Assembly: GCF_003946335.1 (NCBI RefSeq)
Contig: NZ_RHNX01000008.1
Coordinates: 1-64,000 of the forward strand
Direction of reading: 5' to 3'
From: Levilactobacillus fujinensis
GTDB taxonomy: Bacteria; Bacillota; Bacilli; Lactobacillales; Lactobacillaceae
Length of the DNA stretch: 64,000 nucleotides
Shown: positions 1 to 10,552 of the stretch, in pieces
Layout of the letters: every line of letters starts with the position of its first letter
Position numbering within the stretch: position 1 is the stretch's first letter
Translations under genes and position numbers: made by a program
The notes under the pieces: generated by a model
What the model saw: only the letters and a program-made list of their open reading frames with translations
What the model was told of the DNA's origin: nothing
The model's database searches: none

Positions 1-4
1 GTAC

Positions 5-40
5 AAAAAAGAGGCCCAATTCGTAAATGAATTGAACCTC
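5..40 (-). terminator. gyrA transcription terminator
   Basis: On the minus strand a hairpin (stem GAGG..CAATTC at 29-40 pairing with GAATTG..CCTC at 11-22) is followed by a run of T (positions 10-5). It lies about 40 bases beyond the gyrA stop, so it is the likely end of the yaaA-recF-gyrB-gyrA transcript. Confidence 0.8.
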
Positions 41-78
41 CGAAATTCCCTCCATCAACACCGGTTGACAAAGAGCCC

Positions 79-2655
79 TTAATTATCGGCGTTATCGTCA
101 TCACTATCACTAGCAACATCGGTGTCATCTGGCACGACAGGAGCCGATTCAGCGGTGACATCGTCGCTAGCTGCCGGGGCATCCCCGTCAGCTGGTGCGG
201 TCTCATCGTCCGTTTCGTCTTCCTTCGCCACCTTTGCCATCGTTGCCACGGCAGTATCGTCGTTCAACCGAATCAAGTGGACCCCTAGGGTTGCCCGCCC
301 CGTTTCGGAAACGTCGGCACCGCTAAAGCGAATCATGACACCCTTGTTGGTCACCAACATGATGTCTTCATCACCGTCGAGTGTGGTCAAACCAGCCAAA
401 GGCCCGTTCTTCTCACTCACATTAACGGTCTTGATCCCCTTACCGCCACGACCCTTGATTGGGTACTCGCTGGCAGCCGTTTGCTTCCCATAACCTTTTT
501 CGGAAATGACAAACACATGACTATCTGGCTTGAGGACGCTGGCACCAATGACGTAGTCGCTTTCACGCAACCGAATTCCACGAACCCCAGTTGCCGAACG
601 ACCCATTGACCGCACGTCTTCAGCCGCAAAGCTGACGGCGTAGCCTAGGTGGGTCCCGATGATCATGTTCGCTTGGGCATTGATAATGTCCACGTCGATC
701 AGCTCATCGTCTTCCTTCAGGTTGATGGCCTTCAGACCATTACTCCGGATGTTGGCAAATTCATCAACTGGCGTCCGTTTGACCGTCCCCTGAACCGTCG
801 TGAAGAAGAGGTCCCGGTTGGCGTTCTCACCCGGATTAGCCACGTTGATAACGGCCTGAACGTGCTCGTTATTGTTGATTCCCAGTAAGTTAATCACCGG
901 AATCCCCTTGGCCGTCCGTCCGTATTCAGGGATTTCATACCCCTTCATCCGGTAGACCTTCCCAGTATTGGTGAAGAACAGCAGCATATCATGGGTCGAG
1001 GTTGCAACGAGGTGCTCAATGAAATCATCATCATGCACGCCCATCCCTTGAACCCCTTTACCACCGCGGTTCTGCGCCTTGAACTCAGACGTTGGCAACC
1101 GCTTGATATAGCCGTTATGGGTCAGAGAGACCACGACGTCTTCTTCAGCAATCAAGTCTTCATCTTCCAAGCTCAGCACTTCGCCGACCATTAATTCAGT
1201 CCGTCGCTTGTCACCAAACTTGTTTTGGATTTCCAAGAGTTCTTGGTAGATGATGTCTTGTTGACGTTCCTTGGATGCCAAGGTTTCCTTGTAATCCTTG
1301 ATGTTCGCCATGACATCGTTGTATTCCTTTTCGACCTTTTCCCGTTCCAAACCGGTCAGACGAACCAATCGCATGTCCAAGATGGCTTGTGATTGTTTAT
1401 CTGACAGGCTGTAACGACTCATCAACTCATTTTTCGCCACTTCAGCGGTCTCGGACTGCCGAATAATGGTGATAATGGCATCGATATGGTCTAGCGCGAT
1501 CCGCAACCCTTCCAGGATGTGGGCCCGCGCTTCGGCCTTCTTCAGTTCAAACTCGGTCCGCCGACGGATAACTTCCATCTGGAATTCCAAATAGTACTGC
1601 AGAATTGGCTTTAAGCCCAGAACTTTTGGTGCGCCGTTGACGATGGCCAACATGTTGATCCCAAATGAGGTCTGCATCAAGGTCATCTTGTATAAGTTGT
1701 TTAAAATAACTTCGGCACTGGCATCGCGACGAACATCGACCACGATCCGCATCCCTGTCCGGTCAGACTCATCGTTAACATCGGTGATGCCTTCGATACG
1801 CTTGTCCCGGGCCAATTCAGCGATCCGTTCGATCAATTTCGCCTTATTGACCATGTACGGAATTTCCGTGGCCACAATGCGTTGCTTCCCGTTCTTTTCT
1901 TCTTCGATATCGACCTTCGCCCGTAAGGTAATGGTCCCCTTACCGGTCTCGTAAGCCCGCCGAATAGCGGCCTTACCCATCACGATCCCCCCAGTAGGGA
2001 AATCGGGGCCTGGTAAAGCTTCCATCAAATCAGCCAAAGTCGCGTCTGGATTATTCATCAAGATGTGCAGCGCGCTGATTACTTCCGTCAGGTTGTGTGG
2101 TGGAATGTTCGTTGCCATCCCCACGGCAATCCCGGAAGCCCCGTTAACTAAGAGGTTAGGAAAGCGTGACGGCAAGACAACGGGTTCTCTTTCAGACCCA
2201 TCATAGTTGTCCTGGAAATCAATCGTGTCCTTATTGATGTCCCGCAGCATTTCCATCGCAACTTTGCTCAGACGTGCTTCGGTATACCGCATGGCAGCGG
2301 CACCGTCACCATCGACGGAGCCAAAGTTCCCGTGACCGTCTACCAACATGTAGCGGTACGAGAAATCTTGGGCCATCCGGACCATGGATTCATACACGGC
2401 GGAATCCCCATGCGGATGATACTTACCCAGAACATCCCCAACCACTCTGGCTGACTTCCGGAATGGCTTGTCAGGAGTGATCCCAAGTTCTTGCATATCG
2501 TATAAAATCCGGCGGTGGACTGGCTTTAAACCATCCCGCACGTCCGGTAACGCCCGCTGAACAATCACACTCATCGCATAATCCAGGAAGGATGTGCGCA
2601 TCGTTTGTGAAAGGTCAACGTCGGTGATTCGACTTAAATAATCTTGATCAGCCAA
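79..2655 (-). CDS. gyrA: DNA gyrase subunit A
   Basis: 858-residue GyrA, the breakage-reunion subunit of the type II topoisomerase that introduces negative supercoils into DNA. The active-site tyrosine is Y124 (motif [10 protein letters not shown]). The quinolone-resistance region [10 protein letters not shown] has the wild-type Ser85 and Glu89. The C-terminal half carries the beta-pinwheel repeats including the GyrA box (about residue 537, QNRGGKG), and the protein ends in a long Asp/Glu/Ala-rich acidic tail. The start is TTG, supported by GGAGGG about 9 bases upstream. It lies 32 bases after gyrB and is the last gene of the recF-gyrB-gyrA operon pointing away from the origin. Confidence 0.98.
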   Translation of the reverse strand: MADQDYLSRITDVDLSQTMRTSFLDYAMSVIVQRALPDVRDGLKPVHRRILYDMQELGITPDKPFRKSARVVGDVLGKYHPHGDSAVYESMVRMAQDFSYRYMLVDGHGNFGSVDGDGAAAMRYTEARLSKVAMEMLRDINKDTIDFQDNYDGSEREPVVLPSRFPNLLVNGASGIAVGMATNIPPHNLTEVISALHILMNNPDATLADLMEALPGPDFPTGGIVMGKAAIRRAYETGKGTITLRAKVDIEEEKNGKQRIVATEIPYMVNKAKLIERIAELARDKRIEGITDVNDESDRTGMRIVVDVRRDASAEVILNNLYKMTLMQTSFGINMLAIVNGAPKVLGLKPILQYYLEFQMEVIRRRTEFELKKAEARAHILEGLRIALDHIDAIITIIRQSETAEVAKNELMSRYSLSDKQSQAILDMRLVRLTGLEREKVEKEYNDVMANIKDYKETLASKERQQDIIYQELLEIQNKFGDKRRTELMVGEVLSLEDEDLIAEEDVVVSLTHNGYIKRLPTSEFKAQNRGGKGVQGMGVHDDDFIEHLVATSTHDMLLFFTNTGKVYRMKGYEIPEYGRTAKGIPVINLLGINNNEHVQAVINVANPGENANRDLFFTTVQGTVKRTPVDEFANIRSNGLKAINLKEDDELIDVDIINAQANMIIGTHLGYAVSFAAEDVRSMGRSATGVRGIRLRESDYVIGASVLKPDSHVFVISEKGYGKQTAASEYPIKGRGGKGIKTVNVSEKNGPLAGLTTLDGDEDIMLVTNKGVMIRFSGADVSETGRATLGVHLIRLNDDTAVATMAKVAKEDETDDETAPADGDAPAASDDVTAESAPVVPDDTDVASDSDDDNADN

Positions 2656-2687
2656 ATTTTTTTACCCTCCGTTCTTCCCGTTACACG

Positions 2688-4634
2688 TTAAACATCAAGG
2701 TCAGCAAAGGTCGCGTTATCCTCGATAAATTGCCGGCGGGGCGCAACTTTATCTCCCATCAACATGCTGAAGACTTGATCGGCATTGATGGCGTCTTGTG
2801 CGTCGACCCGTAAGAGCCGCCGGTTTTCAGGATCCATGGTCGTTTCCCAGAGTTGTTCCGCGTCCATTTCACCTAACCCTTTGTACCGTTGAATCTGTGG
2901 CTTTGGTGCGGGGGCTAACTTGCCTAACATTTCCTTCAACTCATCATCGGTATCCAAGTAGCGTTGGAACTTCCCTTGGCGCACCCGGTAGAGCGGTGGG
3001 CAGGCAATATAAACGAACCCGGCATCCAGTAATGGCCGCATGTAACGGTAGATCAGCGTCAACAGTAACGTCCGAATATGGGCGCCATCGACATCGGCAT
3101 CAGTCATGATGATCAGCTTGTGGTAGTTGGCCTTGGCGACATCAAAATCGTCACCAAACCCGGTCCCCATGGCGGTAAACAGCGAACGAATTTCTTCGTT
3201 GGCCAGGATCCGATCCATTGAGGCCTTTTCCACGTTTAAGATTTTCCCCCGAATTGGCAGGATGGCTTGCGTCAGCCGTGAACGACCTTGCTTAGCCGAC
3301 CCACCGGCAGAATCCCCTTCGACAATAAACAATTCGGAGATTTCCGGATCCTTGGAGGTGTTATCAGCGAGCTTCCCGGGCAGGTTACTGATTTCGAGGC
3401 CGCTCTTTTTCCGCGTAACTTCCCGCGCACGTTTAGCAGCGACCCGGGCTTTGGACGCTAACGTCCCCTTGTCCACAACCTTACGGGCAACGTCCGGATG
3501 TTCCATCAAGAACCGCATAAAGTGATCAGCAAATGTGTGATCAACCGCCGTCCGGGCATCTGAGTTCCCCAGTTTAGTCTTGGTCTGACCTTCAAATTGT
3601 GGATCCGGGTGCTTAACGGACACAACGGCCGTTAAACCTTCACGCACGTCATCCCCGGTCAGATTGGGCTCGTTATCCTTCATCAGCTTGTTTTGCCGCG
3701 CATAGTCGTTTACGACCCGCGTTAAGGCGCGTTTGAACCCTTCCTCATGCGTCCCACCTTCGTAGGTATGGATGTTGTTGGTAAAGGTCAACAGGTTGTT
3801 GTGATAATCATCTGTGTACTGCAGCGCCACTTCAACGGTGATACCATTTTCTTGGCCCTCAACGTAGATTGGTGGTTCGAACAGTGTGGTTTTATTTTCG
3901 TTTAAGTAGTCAACGTAGTGGCGAATCCCACCCTCATAGAGGAAGTCGTCTTCCGTTGGCGTTTCAGGCCGCTCGTCACGGATCGTGATGCGTAAGCCCT
4001 TGTTCAAGAAGGCCAGTTCGCGGATCCGGGTCGTTAACGTCTTAATATCAAACGTCGTCGTTTCCCGAAAAATATCGGGATCCGGCACAAAGTGGACCGT
4101 CGTCCCGTGTTCGTCAACGGGTAACCCCGTCTCCGTCACGGTCATATCTTCCTTCACGTGACCACGACTAAAGACCATGGAGTACTGCTTGCCATCACGA
4201 ATGACTTGCACATCTAGTTCAGTAGACAACGCGTTCACAACGGAAGCGCCGACCCCATGGAGACCACCGGAGACCTTGTACCCGCCACCGCCGAATTTAC
4301 CACCGGCATGCAGGATGGTGAAGACCGTTTCCAAGGCAGGTCTCCCCGTCTTCTTTTGGATATCCACCGGAATCCCCCGACCATTATCACTGACGCTGAT
4401 GCTGTTATCCTTCTCAACGACAACGTGAATTTCGTCGGCAAAGCCCGCTAAGGCCTCATCGATCCCATTATCAACAATTTCCCAGACCAAATGGTGCAGA
4501 CCTTGGGAACTAGTCGTACCAATGTACATCCCAGGACGCTTCCGCACCGCTTCCAAGCCTTCCAAGACTTGAATTTGGCTGGCATCGTATTCCCGGGCTT
4601 GTTCTGCTTTGGTTTCGTGTTCGTAATCAGCCAC
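2688..4634 (-). CDS. gyrB: DNA gyrase subunit B
   Basis: 648-residue GyrB, the ATPase subunit of gyrase. An N-terminal GHKL ATPase domain shows DNGRGIP (about 99-105) and [14 protein letters not shown]. The TOPRIM domain shows [13 protein letters not shown] and the metal-binding [11 protein letters not shown]. The C-terminal segment ends with [21 protein letters not shown], typical of GyrB and lacking the proteobacterial insertion. The start is GTG, and its ribosome-binding site (AAGGAGG) lies in the last codons of recF, 3 bases upstream, suggesting translational coupling. Co-transcribed with gyrA. Confidence 0.98.
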   Translation of the reverse strand: MADYEHETKAEQAREYDASQIQVLEGLEAVRKRPGMYIGTTSSQGLHHLVWEIVDNGIDEALAGFADEIHVVVEKDNSISVSDNGRGIPVDIQKKTGRPALETVFTILHAGGKFGGGGYKVSGGLHGVGASVVNALSTELDVQVIRDGKQYSMVFSRGHVKEDMTVTETGLPVDEHGTTVHFVPDPDIFRETTTFDIKTLTTRIRELAFLNKGLRITIRDERPETPTEDDFLYEGGIRHYVDYLNENKTTLFEPPIYVEGQENGITVEVALQYTDDYHNNLLTFTNNIHTYEGGTHEEGFKRALTRVVNDYARQNKLMKDNEPNLTGDDVREGLTAVVSVKHPDPQFEGQTKTKLGNSDARTAVDHTFADHFMRFLMEHPDVARKVVDKGTLASKARVAAKRAREVTRKKSGLEISNLPGKLADNTSKDPEISELFIVEGDSAGGSAKQGRSRLTQAILPIRGKILNVEKASMDRILANEEIRSLFTAMGTGFGDDFDVAKANYHKLIIMTDADVDGAHIRTLLLTLIYRYMRPLLDAGFVYIACPPLYRVRQGKFQRYLDTDDELKEMLGKLAPAPKPQIQRYKGLGEMDAEQLWETTMDPENRRLLRVDAQDAINADQVFSMLMGDKVAPRRQFIEDNATFADLDV

Positions 4635-4637
4635 TGC

Positions 4638-5792
4638 CTAATCCTCCTTTGTTGCCGAATCACCCGTTCTAGGCGATCCATCGGCCACCACGGCCCCGTT
4701 TTCAACGTAAAAAATAGTTGGGTCCTTAATCAGCTGGCGCGTAATTCCGCTCAAGCTGGTGGTGGTAATAAACGTTTGTACTTTGTCCTGAATCGCCGTC
4801 AATAAATGTGTCTGGCGGGCATCGTCCAGTTCGGAAAGTACGTCATCAAGTAATAAGACCGGATATTCACCGGTCTCTTCTTTCATCAGGTCGATCTCAG
4901 CGAGTTTGATGCTTAACGCCGTCGTCCGTTGCTGGCCCTGCGACCCGAACGTCTGCACGTTCTTGCCGTTGACCTGAAAATGCAGGTCGTCGCGGTGCGG
5001 ACCAACCAGAGTCGTCCCCTGATAGAGCTCCTTGTCGCGCTGCTTGTTGTAAAGAGCCGTTAACGCGTCACAAATGGTCTTGGCATCCGTCAATTGGTCG
5101 GCGGGAACCTGTGTGGCGTAGTGGAACGTCAACTCCTCACGTTGCTGCGAAATCTCAGCGTGAATCGTCTGGGCCCAGTGCTCAAGCTTGCGTAACATCG
5201 TCAGCCGCGCCATGATAATTTCCGCACCGTAAGCCGCTAACTGGTCGGACAGCACAGACAAAAAAAGAAGATCCTTTTTCTGCTTGTGCTGCAAGTCCTT
5301 CAAGTAGTGGTTCCGTTGCTTCAATAAGGTTCTGTACTGACTAAGGTTATAGAGGTAACGCGGGTTCATCTGACCGAACTCCATGTCCATAAAGCGTCGC
5401 CGCACAGCGGGAGCCCCTTTGACAATGGCGAGATCTTCCGGCGCAAACAAAATCACGTTCAGCTGTCCCACATACTGAGAGAGCCGCGCTTGCTCCAAGT
5501 GATTGACCTTGGCCCGTTTCCCCTGCCGCGAAAAAGTGAGCTCTAACGGCACCGTGCCGGCAGATTTAACCACACGGCCACTCACCTTGGCCGTTTTGGC
5601 CTGCCAGTTGACCAAATCATGGTCATTGGCGGTTCGGTGACTGCGGGTTAACGCCAGCACGTAGATTGCCTCTAATAAATTGGTCTTGCCCTGCGCATTT
5701 TCACCCAATAAGACGTTGATGCCTTGACCTAATTGAAGATCTGCATCTTGGTAATTACGAAAATGCTGCAGCTGCAACTCTTGCAAATACAT
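4638..5792 (-). CDS. recF: DNA replication and repair protein RecF
   Basis: 384-residue SMC-like ATPase that helps load RecA at single-stranded gaps, acting with RecO and RecR. The Walker A motif GENAQGKTN is at residues 30-38, an ABC-type signature is in [19 protein letters not shown], and Walker B/D-loop is [14 protein letters not shown]. The ATG overlaps the TAA stop of yaaA (TAATG), a classic coupled arrangement. The length and the 3-base gap to gyrB match the usual lactobacillar yaaA-recF-gyrB order. The C-terminus extends about 15 residues past the conserved ATPase core, as in many relatives. Confidence 0.97.
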   Translation of the reverse strand: MYLQELQLQHFRNYQDADLQLGQGINVLLGENAQGKTNLLEAIYVLALTRSHRTANDHDLVNWQAKTAKVSGRVVKSAGTVPLELTFSRQGKRAKVNHLEQARLSQYVGQLNVILFAPEDLAIVKGAPAVRRRFMDMEFGQMNPRYLYNLSQYRTLLKQRNHYLKDLQHKQKKDLLFLSVLSDQLAAYGAEIIMARLTMLRKLEHWAQTIHAEISQQREELTFHYATQVPADQLTDAKTICDALTALYNKQRDKELYQGTTLVGPHRDDLHFQVNGKNVQTFGSQGQQRTTALSIKLAEIDLMKEETGEYPVLLLDDVLSELDDARQTHLLTAIQDKVQTFITTTSLSGITRQLIKDPTIFYVENGAVVADGSPRTGDSATKED

Positions 5793-6019
5793 TATTCACC
5801 CTGCTTTGAGCGTATAACAAATGAGCCTGCATCAGGAACATCGACCGTATCGTCAGGATACAGTTTCCGGCCCCGTCGATCATCTGGCTCGTCGTTGACC
5901 TTCACGGTGTTTTCCCGCAAAAACCATTTGGCTTGACCGCCAGTACTGATAACGGATTCTTCCTTGAGCATCTGGCCCAAAGTGATGTAGGGCGTGTCAA
6001 TGAAAACTTCTTTTTTCAC
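5792..6019 (-). CDS. yaaA: S4 domain RNA-binding protein YaaA
   Basis: 75-residue protein of the YaaA/RlbA family, consisting of little more than one S4 RNA-binding domain (motif [32 protein letters not shown]). The family is linked to ribosome or RNA binding; its exact role is poorly known. The start is GTG with GGGGTG upstream, and the stop overlaps the recF start by one base. The conserved position between dnaN and recF makes the identification firm, although in this genome it sits 600 bases from dnaN and probably has its own promoter. Confidence 0.93.
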   Translation of the reverse strand: MKKEVFIDTPYITLGQMLKEESVISTGGQAKWFLRENTVKVNDEPDDRRGRKLYPDDTVDVPDAGSFVIRSKQGE

Positions 6020-6048
6020 AATTTCACCCCTTAATTTTCTTCTCTTAT

Positions 6049-6054
6049 ATTATA
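6049..6054 (-). promoter_or_regulatory. -10 element ahead of yaaA-recF-gyrBA
   Basis: On the minus strand TATAAT lies about 30 bases before the yaaA start codon, in an AT-rich stretch. No good -35 hexamer is seen at the usual distance, so only the -10 is proposed. Confidence 0.45.
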
Positions 6055-6055
6055 C

Positions 6056-6561
6056 CGCTTTTTACATCAAAGGTACAGATTAGCCACCTTATTTTTGCGT
6101 TCTCAGCCGATTTGACCCCTTCTTGATATTTTTGGTATAAATGCTGTAAATTTGCTCAGAATTAAAATGAGCGGCGTTCTGGCGAAAAACGGCTATTTTT
6201 GGCCACAAAATCAACATCCACCGGATTTCTTTGAAAGTTCGTTGGCATGTGCGCACGCAAGTAACGGTTTTGTTCCAAATTTTACATCGTTTTCACGAAT
6301 CTTGGGCTGAAATGAAGACGACCCCGTTGGCGCTTGGATTGCGACCTCGTGGTTACGACCGTTGCAACTTGATGCTTAGCCCTCCAGTATCGTGTTGACG
6401 ATTAGCGTAAACATTTGCCAAGACGGCTGGCTATCCGGCGGCCACAAAAAGTAACGGTGTGTGGTTTCTATGGTCGAGACCGAGAGTCCCAGATTGTGGT
6501 GTTGCGTCACACTGCCACTTTTTCGCCAAGTTAACTCCCGTTTAACGGCTAATTTTTCCGT
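6056..6561. other. 500-base gap between yaaA and dnaN, no gene recognised
   Basis: No open frame in this stretch has both a plausible ribosome-binding site and a recognisable product. Two short segments look alike (GCCACAAAA followed later by AGTAACGGT, near 6200-6265 and 6441-6460), suggesting degenerate repeated non-coding sequence. No DnaA box with a full match is seen. Function unknown. Confidence 0.4.
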
Positions 6562-6598
6562 AAAAAAACCACATCCGCTCAAACACAGCGTGATGTGG
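6562..6598 (-). terminator. dnaN terminator
   Basis: On the minus strand the stem CCACATC (6598-6592) pairs with GATGTGG (6575-6569) and is followed by seven T residues. It lies 24 bases after the dnaN stop. Confidence 0.85.
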
Positions 6599-6621
6599 CT
6601 TCATTTTTAGTTAACCCTAGT

Positions 6622-7761
6622 TTAGAACGTCCGTACTGGCGTGATCAACTGGATAAAGTTGCTTGTATCTTCCGTTGGCACTAACGTGAAGGGCCGCAAT
6701 GCGGAGGTAAAGGCCACACGAATCGTCGCTTGACCGAATGACCGCAACGCATCCTTCATGTAGTCAGGGTTAAACGAAATTTCGAGGTCATCCCCAGTGA
6801 GATCCTTGGGCGACAAGTCTTCTTCAACGTTCCCGACATCAGGTGAGTTGCTGAAGATGGTGACCTGGTTATCCGCTGGCGTTAACGTCAACTTAACCAC
6901 ATTGTTCCGCGATTCGTGAGATAACAGTGAGGCCCGTTCTACAGCAGCCAGTAATTCTGGCGCTTCAAATTCAACGGTCGTTGAGGCTTCCTTTGGAATC
7001 AGCCGAGATGTGTCCGGGTAATTCCCTTCCAGTAAGCGTGAATAAAACGAGGTGTCCCCGAGCAAGAAGAGCACTTGGTTTTCGGAGAATTGCATCTTCA
7101 CGTCGCTATCGTCGTCCCCGATCATCCGCGACAATTCAGTCAAACTCTTCCCAGGAATGATGACGTCAAACGTCGCGTTACTTGGCGTTGGCAACTCAAT
7201 CTGTCGTTGACTCAGCCGGTGACTATCCGTGGCAACTGCCAGGAATTTGTTGTCAGCGAGGACAAAGTGGACCCCCGTCAAAATTGGTCGACTTTCCTGG
7301 TTGGAAACAGCGATTACCGTTTGACTGATCAATTCTTTAAAGACCGCACCGGAAAGGACAACGGAATCTGCAGCGTCGATTTCTGGTAAATGAGGATAGT
7401 TATTGGCATCCTGCCCATTAATGTTGAAGGACGCTGCCCCAGAAGTGATTTCGGTTTGGAAACCATCTTTGACCGTGACCGTCAATTCGTTTTCAGGCAA
7501 CTTTTTAACGATTTCACCAAAGAAACGGGCGGTTAGGACGATTGATCCAGGTTCGTCAATGGCTAACCCGATGTCTGGATCATCTGCCTTGATCAAGGTT
7601 TCAATTGAGATATCGGCGTTGGATCCGGTTAGCAGTAGGCCGGCATCACTAGCGACAATCTTTAGTCCAGTCAATATGGGGATAGTCGTTTTGGACGAGA
7701 TAGCCCGGGAAACGTTATTCAATTCTTTGATGAACGCTGCCCGGTTGATGGTGAATTTCAT
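6622..7761 (-). CDS. dnaN: DNA polymerase III beta subunit (sliding clamp)
   Basis: 379-residue beta clamp, the ring that tethers DNA polymerase III to DNA and recruits many replication and repair partners. The N-terminus MKFTINRAAFIKELNNVSRAISSKTTIPILTG and the C-terminus ending LITPVRTF (equivalent to the usual LxxPVRT end) are typical of Firmicutes DnaN, and the length fits three clamp domains. ATG start with AAAGGAG 10 bases upstream. It follows dnaA, separated by the dnaA-dnaN arm of the origin, and has its own terminator, so it is at most partly co-transcribed with dnaA. Confidence 0.98.
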   Translation of the reverse strand: MKFTINRAAFIKELNNVSRAISSKTTIPILTGLKIVASDAGLLLTGSNADISIETLIKADDPDIGLAIDEPGSIVLTARFFGEIVKKLPENELTVTVKDGFQTEITSGAASFNINGQDANNYPHLPEIDAADSVVLSGAVFKELISQTVIAVSNQESRPILTGVHFVLADNKFLAVATDSHRLSQRQIELPTPSNATFDVIIPGKSLTELSRMIGDDDSDVKMQFSENQVLFLLGDTSFYSRLLEGNYPDTSRLIPKEASTTVEFEAPELLAAVERASLLSHESRNNVVKLTLTPADNQVTIFSNSPDVGNVEEDLSPKDLTGDDLEISFNPDYMKDALRSFGQATIRVAFTSALRPFTLVPTEDTSNFIQLITPVRTF

Positions 7762-7787
7762 AGATGAACACTCCTTTGTGTGGTGCG

Positions 7788-7933
7788 CTATTTACTTAAT
7801 TAAAAGAAAAAGATAGTAGCCGTAGTAGAGCGGTGTATACTGTGGATAACTTTGGAGAAGACCTTGTGTTACTAGGTTTTCCACCTGTGGATAACTTGTG
7901 GAAAACTTTTGACCTTTTTCCTTTTTATCCACA
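7788..7933. other. oriC: Replication origin, dnaA-dnaN arm with DnaA boxes, DnaA-trios and unwinding element
   Basis: DnaA boxes: TGTGGATAA at 7841-7849 and 7886-7894, TTATCCACA at 7925-7933, and the near match TGTGGAAAA at 7897-7905. On the minus strand the innermost box is followed by a short GC-containing stretch, then CTACTACGGCTACTATC (7828-7812), which matches the DnaA-trio element that guides strand opening in Bacillus subtilis. An AT-rich stretch at 7811-7788 follows as the probable DNA unwinding element. The order box, GC cluster, trios, AT-rich DNA is the same as in the B. subtilis basal unwinding system. Confidence 0.85.
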
Positions 7934-8058
7934 TGCCAGTTTAGCTTGCCGTGCCCAGTTTACGGCTACCAGTCTAATTTCATCATACGCCAGTTAGTCA
8001 CAAAAAGATCGCCGCGAGTCCGTCTCGTTTTAACTTAGAGACCCGGACGATTCTTTGC

Positions 8059-9417
8059 TTAGCGCTGCAACTCGTCGCGAAGGTTCTCGATATCCTTTTG
8101 GAGTTCGGGATCGATCTTGAGCGAAGCAGCGATTTTGTCGTAGGCGTGAATAACGGTCGTATGGTCTTTACCGCCAAATTCGTTCCCAATACGGGGTAAG
8201 GACGCTTCCGTCAGTTCACGTGACAGGTACATGGCGATTTGACGAGGCATCACGATGACCTTTTTGCGTTTCTTTCCTTTGAGGTCCTTTAAAGACACGT
8301 GGAAATAATCGGCAACTCGGTTTTGAATCACCGGAATCGTGACGGCATCACTGGCACTAGCGAGATTCAGGCTCTTAAGTGCTTCGGCGGCAAGATCAGT
8401 CGTGATCGGTTGATGCATCAACTGATGGTAAGCTTGAACACGGGCTAAGGCCCCTTCGAGCTCACGAACGTTGGAGTCGATCTGCCCGGCGATGTAGCTT
8501 AAGGTATCATCCGGGATGTCGATTTGGTCGGCGTCGGCCTTGTTTCTAAGAATGGCGATTCGCGTCTCTAGGTCTGGCGGCGTGATATCGACCGAGAGAC
8601 CCCAAGCAAACCGCGAAACGAGGCGGTCTTGCAGCTTCGGAATCTCATTTGGTAGCCGGTCGGACGTCAGCACAATTTGCTTGTTGTCGTCGTAGAGGGC
8701 ATTGAATGTATGGAAGAACTCTTCTTGTGTTCCTTCCTTATTAGCGAAGAATTGAATATCATCGACCAGCAGCAGATCAACGTTACGGTACTCCTGACGG
8801 AACTGCTCCTGCGTCCGGGTTTGAATCGCATTGATAAAGTCATTCGTGAAGGCCTCGCTAGTGACGTACTTGATCTTGGTGTCCGGGTGATCTTCGAGCA
8901 TTTTATTGCCGATCGCGTGCATCAAGTGGGTTTTACCCAGACCGACGCCACCGTAGAAGAAGAGTGGATTGTACATCTCACCAGGTTCTTCTGAGACAAC
9001 TAGGGCCGCAGCATGGGCCATTTGGTTGCCTTTTCCGATGACGAAAGTGTCAAACGTGTAGCGGGGATTCAGGGCCGTTTCCTTCATAAAAGTTGGCGTC
9101 GGTTCGCTGAGAGCGATGGCGTCAGGGGTGCCAGTCTTGGCTTTGAGCGTCGCTTGTTGCTGACGCTCCCCTTCTAAAATGAGAACGGGCTGAATATCTT
9201 CGTGAGTGGTTTGGTATGCGTATTCTACCAATTGCTGGTCCAAGTGTTGGTGGTTCCAGTAATCACGATGCAGGGGTGATGGAAGTTCCAAAGTTAATTT
9301 GTTGCCGACTAAAGAAATCGGCTTGGCTGTTTTGATCCAAGTTGTATAGGTCGTTGGTGCGTAGTTGACCTCAAACAATTTTTGGATGTCAGCCCACAAA
9401 TCTGACATTTCTGGCAC
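8059..9417 (-). CDS. dnaA: Chromosomal replication initiator protein DnaA
   Basis: 452-residue initiator that binds DnaA boxes and opens the origin in an ATP-dependent manner. Domain I is at about 1-85, followed by a short variable linker. The AAA+ domain has Walker [12 protein letters not shown] and Walker [11 protein letters not shown]. Domain IV carries the box-binding signature [15 protein letters not shown] near the C-terminus. The start is GTG (MPEMSDLW), favoured because AGGGGG lies about 9 bases upstream; an in-frame ATG three codons later is too far from that site. It is flanked by both arms of the origin. Confidence 0.98.
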   Translation of the reverse strand: MPEMSDLWADIQKLFEVNYAPTTYTTWIKTAKPISLVGNKLTLELPSPLHRDYWNHQHLDQQLVEYAYQTTHEDIQPVLILEGERQQQATLKAKTGTPDAIALSEPTPTFMKETALNPRYTFDTFVIGKGNQMAHAAALVVSEEPGEMYNPLFFYGGVGLGKTHLMHAIGNKMLEDHPDTKIKYVTSEAFTNDFINAIQTRTQEQFRQEYRNVDLLLVDDIQFFANKEGTQEEFFHTFNALYDDNKQIVLTSDRLPNEIPKLQDRLVSRFAWGLSVDITPPDLETRIAILRNKADADQIDIPDDTLSYIAGQIDSNVRELEGALARVQAYHQLMHQPITTDLAAEALKSLNLASASDAVTIPVIQNRVADYFHVSLKDLKGKKRKKVIVMPRQIAMYLSRELTEASLPRIGNEFGGKDHTTVIHAYDKIAASLKIDPELQKDIENLRDELQR

Positions 9418-9457
9418 TGAGGTATCCCCCTATTTTAGTTTAAAAACTCATTTGTCC

Positions 9458-9479
9458 TTTGGGGGGATGACCCCCCAAA
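9458..9479. promoter_or_regulatory. GC hairpin in the dnaA leader
   Basis: A perfect inverted repeat of six G and six C with flanking A/T pairs (TTTGGGGGG at 9458-9466, CCCCCCAAA at 9471-9479, 4-base loop) lies about 40 bases upstream of the dnaA start. It is not followed by a T run in either direction, so it is not a typical terminator. It may affect dnaA mRNA stability or translation; that is inference. Confidence 0.5.
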
Positions 9480-9495
9480 AAGAAAACGTACATTC

Positions 9496-9526
9496 AGTGT
9501 AGCATGAAGAAAAAAAGTTTTCCACA
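9496..9526 (-). promoter_or_regulatory. dnaA promoter overlapped by a DnaA box
   Basis: On the minus strand TACACT preceded by TGC (extended -10, 9501-9496) has a -35 region that coincides with the near-consensus DnaA box TTTTCCACA at 9518-9526. This layout predicts autorepression by DnaA. Confidence 0.5.
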
Positions 9527-9787
9527 GGCTATTATGAGGTGTGCATAATTGTTTCACAGGAAGTGGAAAGAGTTATCCACAGGGTAGTCAAAAACAGTGG
9601 ATAACTTTTATTCAGGTAACTTATCCACAGGAACACGTATGTTTGAAACGTGACAGCAATAAGTGTTTCACAAGTTATCCACAGAATTAACAAAGCTTAA
9701 TTTTTAGAAATGAACAGCCTGTGGAACAGTGGATAACCCAGTTGGCAAGTCCCCGATAACTTTTTTGGAATCTTTGAGTTATCCACA
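9518..9787. other. oriC: Replication origin, dnaA-upstream arm (DnaA box cluster)
   Basis: Perfect DnaA boxes TTATCCACA lie at 9573-9581, 9621-9629, 9675-9683 and 9779-9787. One-mismatch boxes lie at 9518-9526 (TTTTCCACA), and at 9596-9604 and 9728-9736 (AGTGGATAA). The cluster sits between dnaA and rpmH, the position of the upstream origin arm in B. subtilis-type chromosomes. Gene orientation switches here from minus to plus, as expected for bidirectional replication. Confidence 0.9.
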
Positions 9788-9958
9788 GGCTAAGTGTATG
9801 AAACAAATTTATCCGGGGACAACTTTTTCTTGGAAATTTAAAGTTGCTGTTTCAATTTGGCGTTTTTTATGATAGTATATTCAGGAAATGCATTTAGTAT
9901 TTGTCTGGCACCGTCAGATGAAAAATAAATAGTCATCGTTAAGAGAGGAGAACTTACC

Positions 9959-10093
9959 ATGAAACGTACTTTCCAACCAAAGAAACGTCACCGTTCACGT
10001 GTCCACGGCTTCCGCAAGCGCATGAGCACTAGCAATGGCCGTCAAGTATTAGCACGTCGCCGTCAAAAGGGACGTAAAGTATTGTCTGCATAG
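9959..10093 (+). CDS. rpmH: 50S ribosomal protein L34
   Basis: 44-residue, very basic protein beginning [18 protein letters not shown] and ending KGRKVLSA, the full L34 signature of the large ribosomal subunit. ATG start preceded by GAGAGGAGAACTTACC. It is the first rightward gene from the origin and is followed 100 bases later by rnpA, the usual pairing. Confidence 0.98.
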   Translation: MKRTFQPKKRHRSRVHGFRKRMSTSNGRQVLARRRQKGRKVLSA

Positions 10094-10193
10094 GCCGCTG
10101 ATGGTTCAGTGGTCTTTTTATTTTATCTGCGGAGTGACTGGGACACCAATTCCCCGCGGACTGAAAAATAGTTGAGAATTTTGGAGATGCACC

Positions 10194-10550
10194 ATGCGAA
10201 AATCTTACCGCATTAAGAAAGAAGCGGAATTTCAGCAGGTCTTTGAAACCAGGAATTCAGTCGCTAATCGGCAATTCGTGGTGTATTCAATGGAAAAACC
10301 AGATCAGCCGCACTTTCGGGTCGGTATTTCAGTTGGGAAAAAAATTGGTAACGCCGTTCACCGTAACTGGGTGAAGCGCCGAATTCGACAGAGCTTGCTC
10401 GAGTTAAAGCCGTATCTGAAACAAGATGTGGACTTTCTCGTCATTGCTCGGCCGCGTGCGGATGGTATTGCCATGCCCGATGCGAAACGCAGCCTAGTGC
10501 ACGTCTTGAAACTGGCCAAACTGCTGGATTCTAGCTATAGCGAGGAATAA
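10194..10550 (+). CDS. rnpA: Ribonuclease P protein component
   Basis: 118-residue protein subunit of RNase P, which assists the catalytic RNA in removing 5' leaders from pre-tRNA. It starts [17 protein letters not shown] and carries the family signature [24 protein letters not shown] (about residues 44-67), including the basic RNR-type RNA-binding motif. ATG start with GGAG 9 bases upstream. It lies between rpmH and yidC, with a 2-base gap to yidC, so the two are translated from one mRNA. Confidence 0.97.
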   Translation: MRKSYRIKKEAEFQQVFETRNSVANRQFVVYSMEKPDQPHFRVGISVGKKIGNAVHRNWVKRRIRQSLLELKPYLKQDVDFLVIARPRADGIAMPDAKRSLVHVLKLAKLLDSSYSEE

Positions 10551-10552
10551 AC

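Noticed and set aside
122-493. Open frames antisense to gyrA, gyrB, recF, dnaN and dnaA
   Set aside because: They are long only because the real genes opposite them have few stops in that frame. None has a ribosome-binding site or a recognisable product.
4148-4166. TTCACGTGA in gyrB and CACGTG elsewhere as further parS sites
   Set aside because: Only the central hexamer or nonamer matches. The outer bases disagree with the consensus, and coding constraint explains them.
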